Shown piece after piece: positions 5,940 through 6,548 of a stretch of DNA of 6,548 nt. This stretch comes from Nitrospirota bacterium. Its GTDB lineage: Bacteria > Nitrospirota > Thermodesulfovibrionia > Thermodesulfovibrionales > JdFR-88. Position numbers and translations under genes: made by a program. The notes beneath the pieces were generated by a model that saw only the letters and a list, made by a program, of their open reading frames with translations, was not told the DNA's origin and made no database searches. Where the stretch lies: the NCBI GenBank assembly GCA_021825785.1, contig JAKAGP010000111.1, forward strand, positions 1 through 6,548. Reading direction: 5' to 3'. Position 1 is the first letter of the stretch. Each line of letters opens with the position of its first letter.

Positions 5940-5968
5940 ACAATATCATCAATAAAATAGCCGGTCAA
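5940..5968 (-). promoter_or_regulatory. Sigma-70-type promoter of ku, predicted leaderless
   Basis: On the minus strand TTGACC (5968-5963) is followed after 17 bases by TATTGT (5945-5940). The ATG of ku begins six bases after the -10 box, which is where transcription should start. No Shine-Dalgarno precedes the ATG, which agrees with a leaderless message. The -10 box matches four of six consensus bases. Confidence 0.5.
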
Positions 5969-6017
5969 AAAAAATCTCCATGTGGTATCCTCTAAAAACA
6001 TAAGTATTAATGATTTT

Positions 6018-6060
6018 TTGATTAAATTTTTTTATTTGATAATAAAGAACGCGTTATATT
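6018..6060 (+). promoter_or_regulatory. AT-rich control region with candidate dsrA promoters
   Basis: Two overlapping possibilities are seen in the ku-dsrA divergent region. TATATT at 6055-6060 is a good -10 box but lacks a recognisable -35. TTGATT (6018-6023) is followed after 16 bases by TAATAA (6040-6045), which has a TG two bases before it as in extended -10 promoters. The tract from 6001 to 6047 is almost pure A/T and could act as an UP element or bind a regulator. Either start would leave a leader of roughly 45-60 bases before dsrA. The choice between them is unresolved. Confidence 0.35.
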
Positions 6061-6100
6061 ACCCTTTAGGACACTTCTCTTACGCGAAAAAAACCATAAG

Positions 6101-6107
6101 AAGGAGG
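6101..6107 (+). promoter_or_regulatory. Strong ribosome binding site of dsrA
   Basis: AAGGAGG lies 5 bases before the ATG at 6113. It is the best-placed Shine-Dalgarno in the window, as expected for a very abundant enzyme, and it fixes the start of dsrA. Confidence 0.85.
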
Positions 6108-6112
6108 ACTAT

Positions 6113-6548
6113 ATGAAGAAGTATGAGACGCCCCTTCTTGACGAGCTTGAGAAGGGCCCATGGCCCAGCTTTGTTAAGGAGATGAAGAGGGCGGCAGCTA
6201 AGAACGAGATGGCCAATGACGAGCTTGGCCAGGTTGAAAAGTCCTACAAGGACAAGCGCGGCTACTGGAAGCACGGCGGCATAGTGGGCGTGCTTGGTTA
6301 TGGCGGCGGCGTCATAGGTAGGTATTCCTCTATACCGGAAGAGTTTCCCGGCGTTGCCCATTTCCACACCTTCAGGATCAACCAGCCCAGCGGTATGTAT
6401 TACAAGACCGAGAGGCTGAGGGAGATAATGGACCTGTGGGACAAATACGGCAGCGGTCTTACCAACATGCACGGCTCCACCGGCGACATGATCATGCTTG
6501 GCTGCAGGACCGAGGCTCTGGAGCCCCTGTTTGCCGAGACGTCTTCCC
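6113..6548 (+). CDS. dsrA: Dissimilatory sulfite reductase alpha subunit DsrA, N-terminal part (3' end outside window)
   Basis: The first 145 residues are present and the frame is open at the window edge; the full protein should be about 400 residues or more. The N-terminus [20 protein letters not shown] is diagnostic. It is followed by [21 protein letters not shown] (51-71), [14 protein letters not shown] (81-94, with an Arg at the position expected to face the siroheme site) and [13 protein letters not shown] (113-125). DsrA pairs with DsrB in the cytoplasmic alpha2-beta2 enzyme that reduces sulfite using siroheme and 4Fe-4S clusters and passes the product to DsrC. The HGGIVGV and HGSTGD motifs are those of the reductive bacterial type and differ from the oxidative type of phototrophs. 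The siroheme/Fe-S cysteine motifs and dsrB would lie beyond the window. It is transcribed away from ku. Confidence 0.97.
   Translation, partial: MKKYETPLLDELEKGPWPSFVKEMKRAAAKNEMANDELGQVEKSYKDKRGYWKHGGIVGVLGYGGGVIGRYSSIPEEFPGVAHFHTFRINQPSGMYYKTERLREIMDLWDKYGSGLTNMHGSTGDMIMLGCRTEALEPLFAETSS

Noticed and set aside
6080..6472. Minus-strand frame of 130 codons
   Set aside because: It is antisense to dsrA, which is certain from its motifs; the frame is a shadow.
1..6548. tRNA/rRNA genes, CRISPR array, insertion sequence or phage attachment site
   Set aside because: I saw no cloverleaf, spaced direct repeats, transposase motifs or terminal inverted repeats on either strand by eye.

Overview
The right edge carries the first third of dsrA, the alpha subunit of dissimilatory sulfite reductase. 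Its motifs are of the reductive bacterial type ([27 protein letters not shown]). The window therefore comes from a bacterium with dissimilatory sulfur metabolism, most likely an anaerobe of the Nitrospirota (Thermodesulfovibrio-like) or Desulfobacterota. That placement is inferred from protein resemblance alone. Gene density is high, and several genes appear to use TTG or GTG starts.

Layout from left to right. Positions 2-682 (+) hold the 3' part of a MidA/NDUFAF7-type SAM-dependent methyltransferase. All following genes up to 5933 are on the minus strand and are best read from right to left as four short transcription units. (1) Ku (5933-5025), followed after 5 bp by a stand-alone RAM (Lrp/AsnC effector-binding) domain protein (5019-4789). 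(2) A small Toprim-domain protein (4669-4181) overlapping a YraN/UPF0102 nuclease-like protein (4212-3835). (3) An ArsR-family regulator (3811-3482) followed by an APC amino acid permease (3459-1960). (4) An FmdB-type zinc-ribbon protein (1854-1531) followed by a xylose-isomerase-like TIM-barrel protein (1488-700). dsrA (6113 onward, +) is divergent from ku across a very AT-rich 179 bp region.

Promoter-like sequences precede each minus-strand unit. The clearest are TTGACG-17-TATATT before the FmdB gene, TTGACA-18-TAAATT before the arsR-type gene and TTGACC-17-TATTGT before ku. For the last two the predicted transcription start falls on or next to the start codon, so leaderless mRNAs are likely.

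Functionally, Ku (end binding in non-homologous end joining), the Toprim protein and the YraN protein form a loose DNA-metabolism neighbourhood next to dsrA. No LigD-type ligase is visible here. The ArsR/permease pair looks like a regulator with its target transporter. I found no mobile element, CRISPR array, tRNA or rRNA, and no clear evidence of an entirely new system. The most interesting points are the ku-RAM linkage, the overlapping Toprim-YraN pair, the predicted leaderless starts and the slippage-prone lysine-rich tail of Ku.
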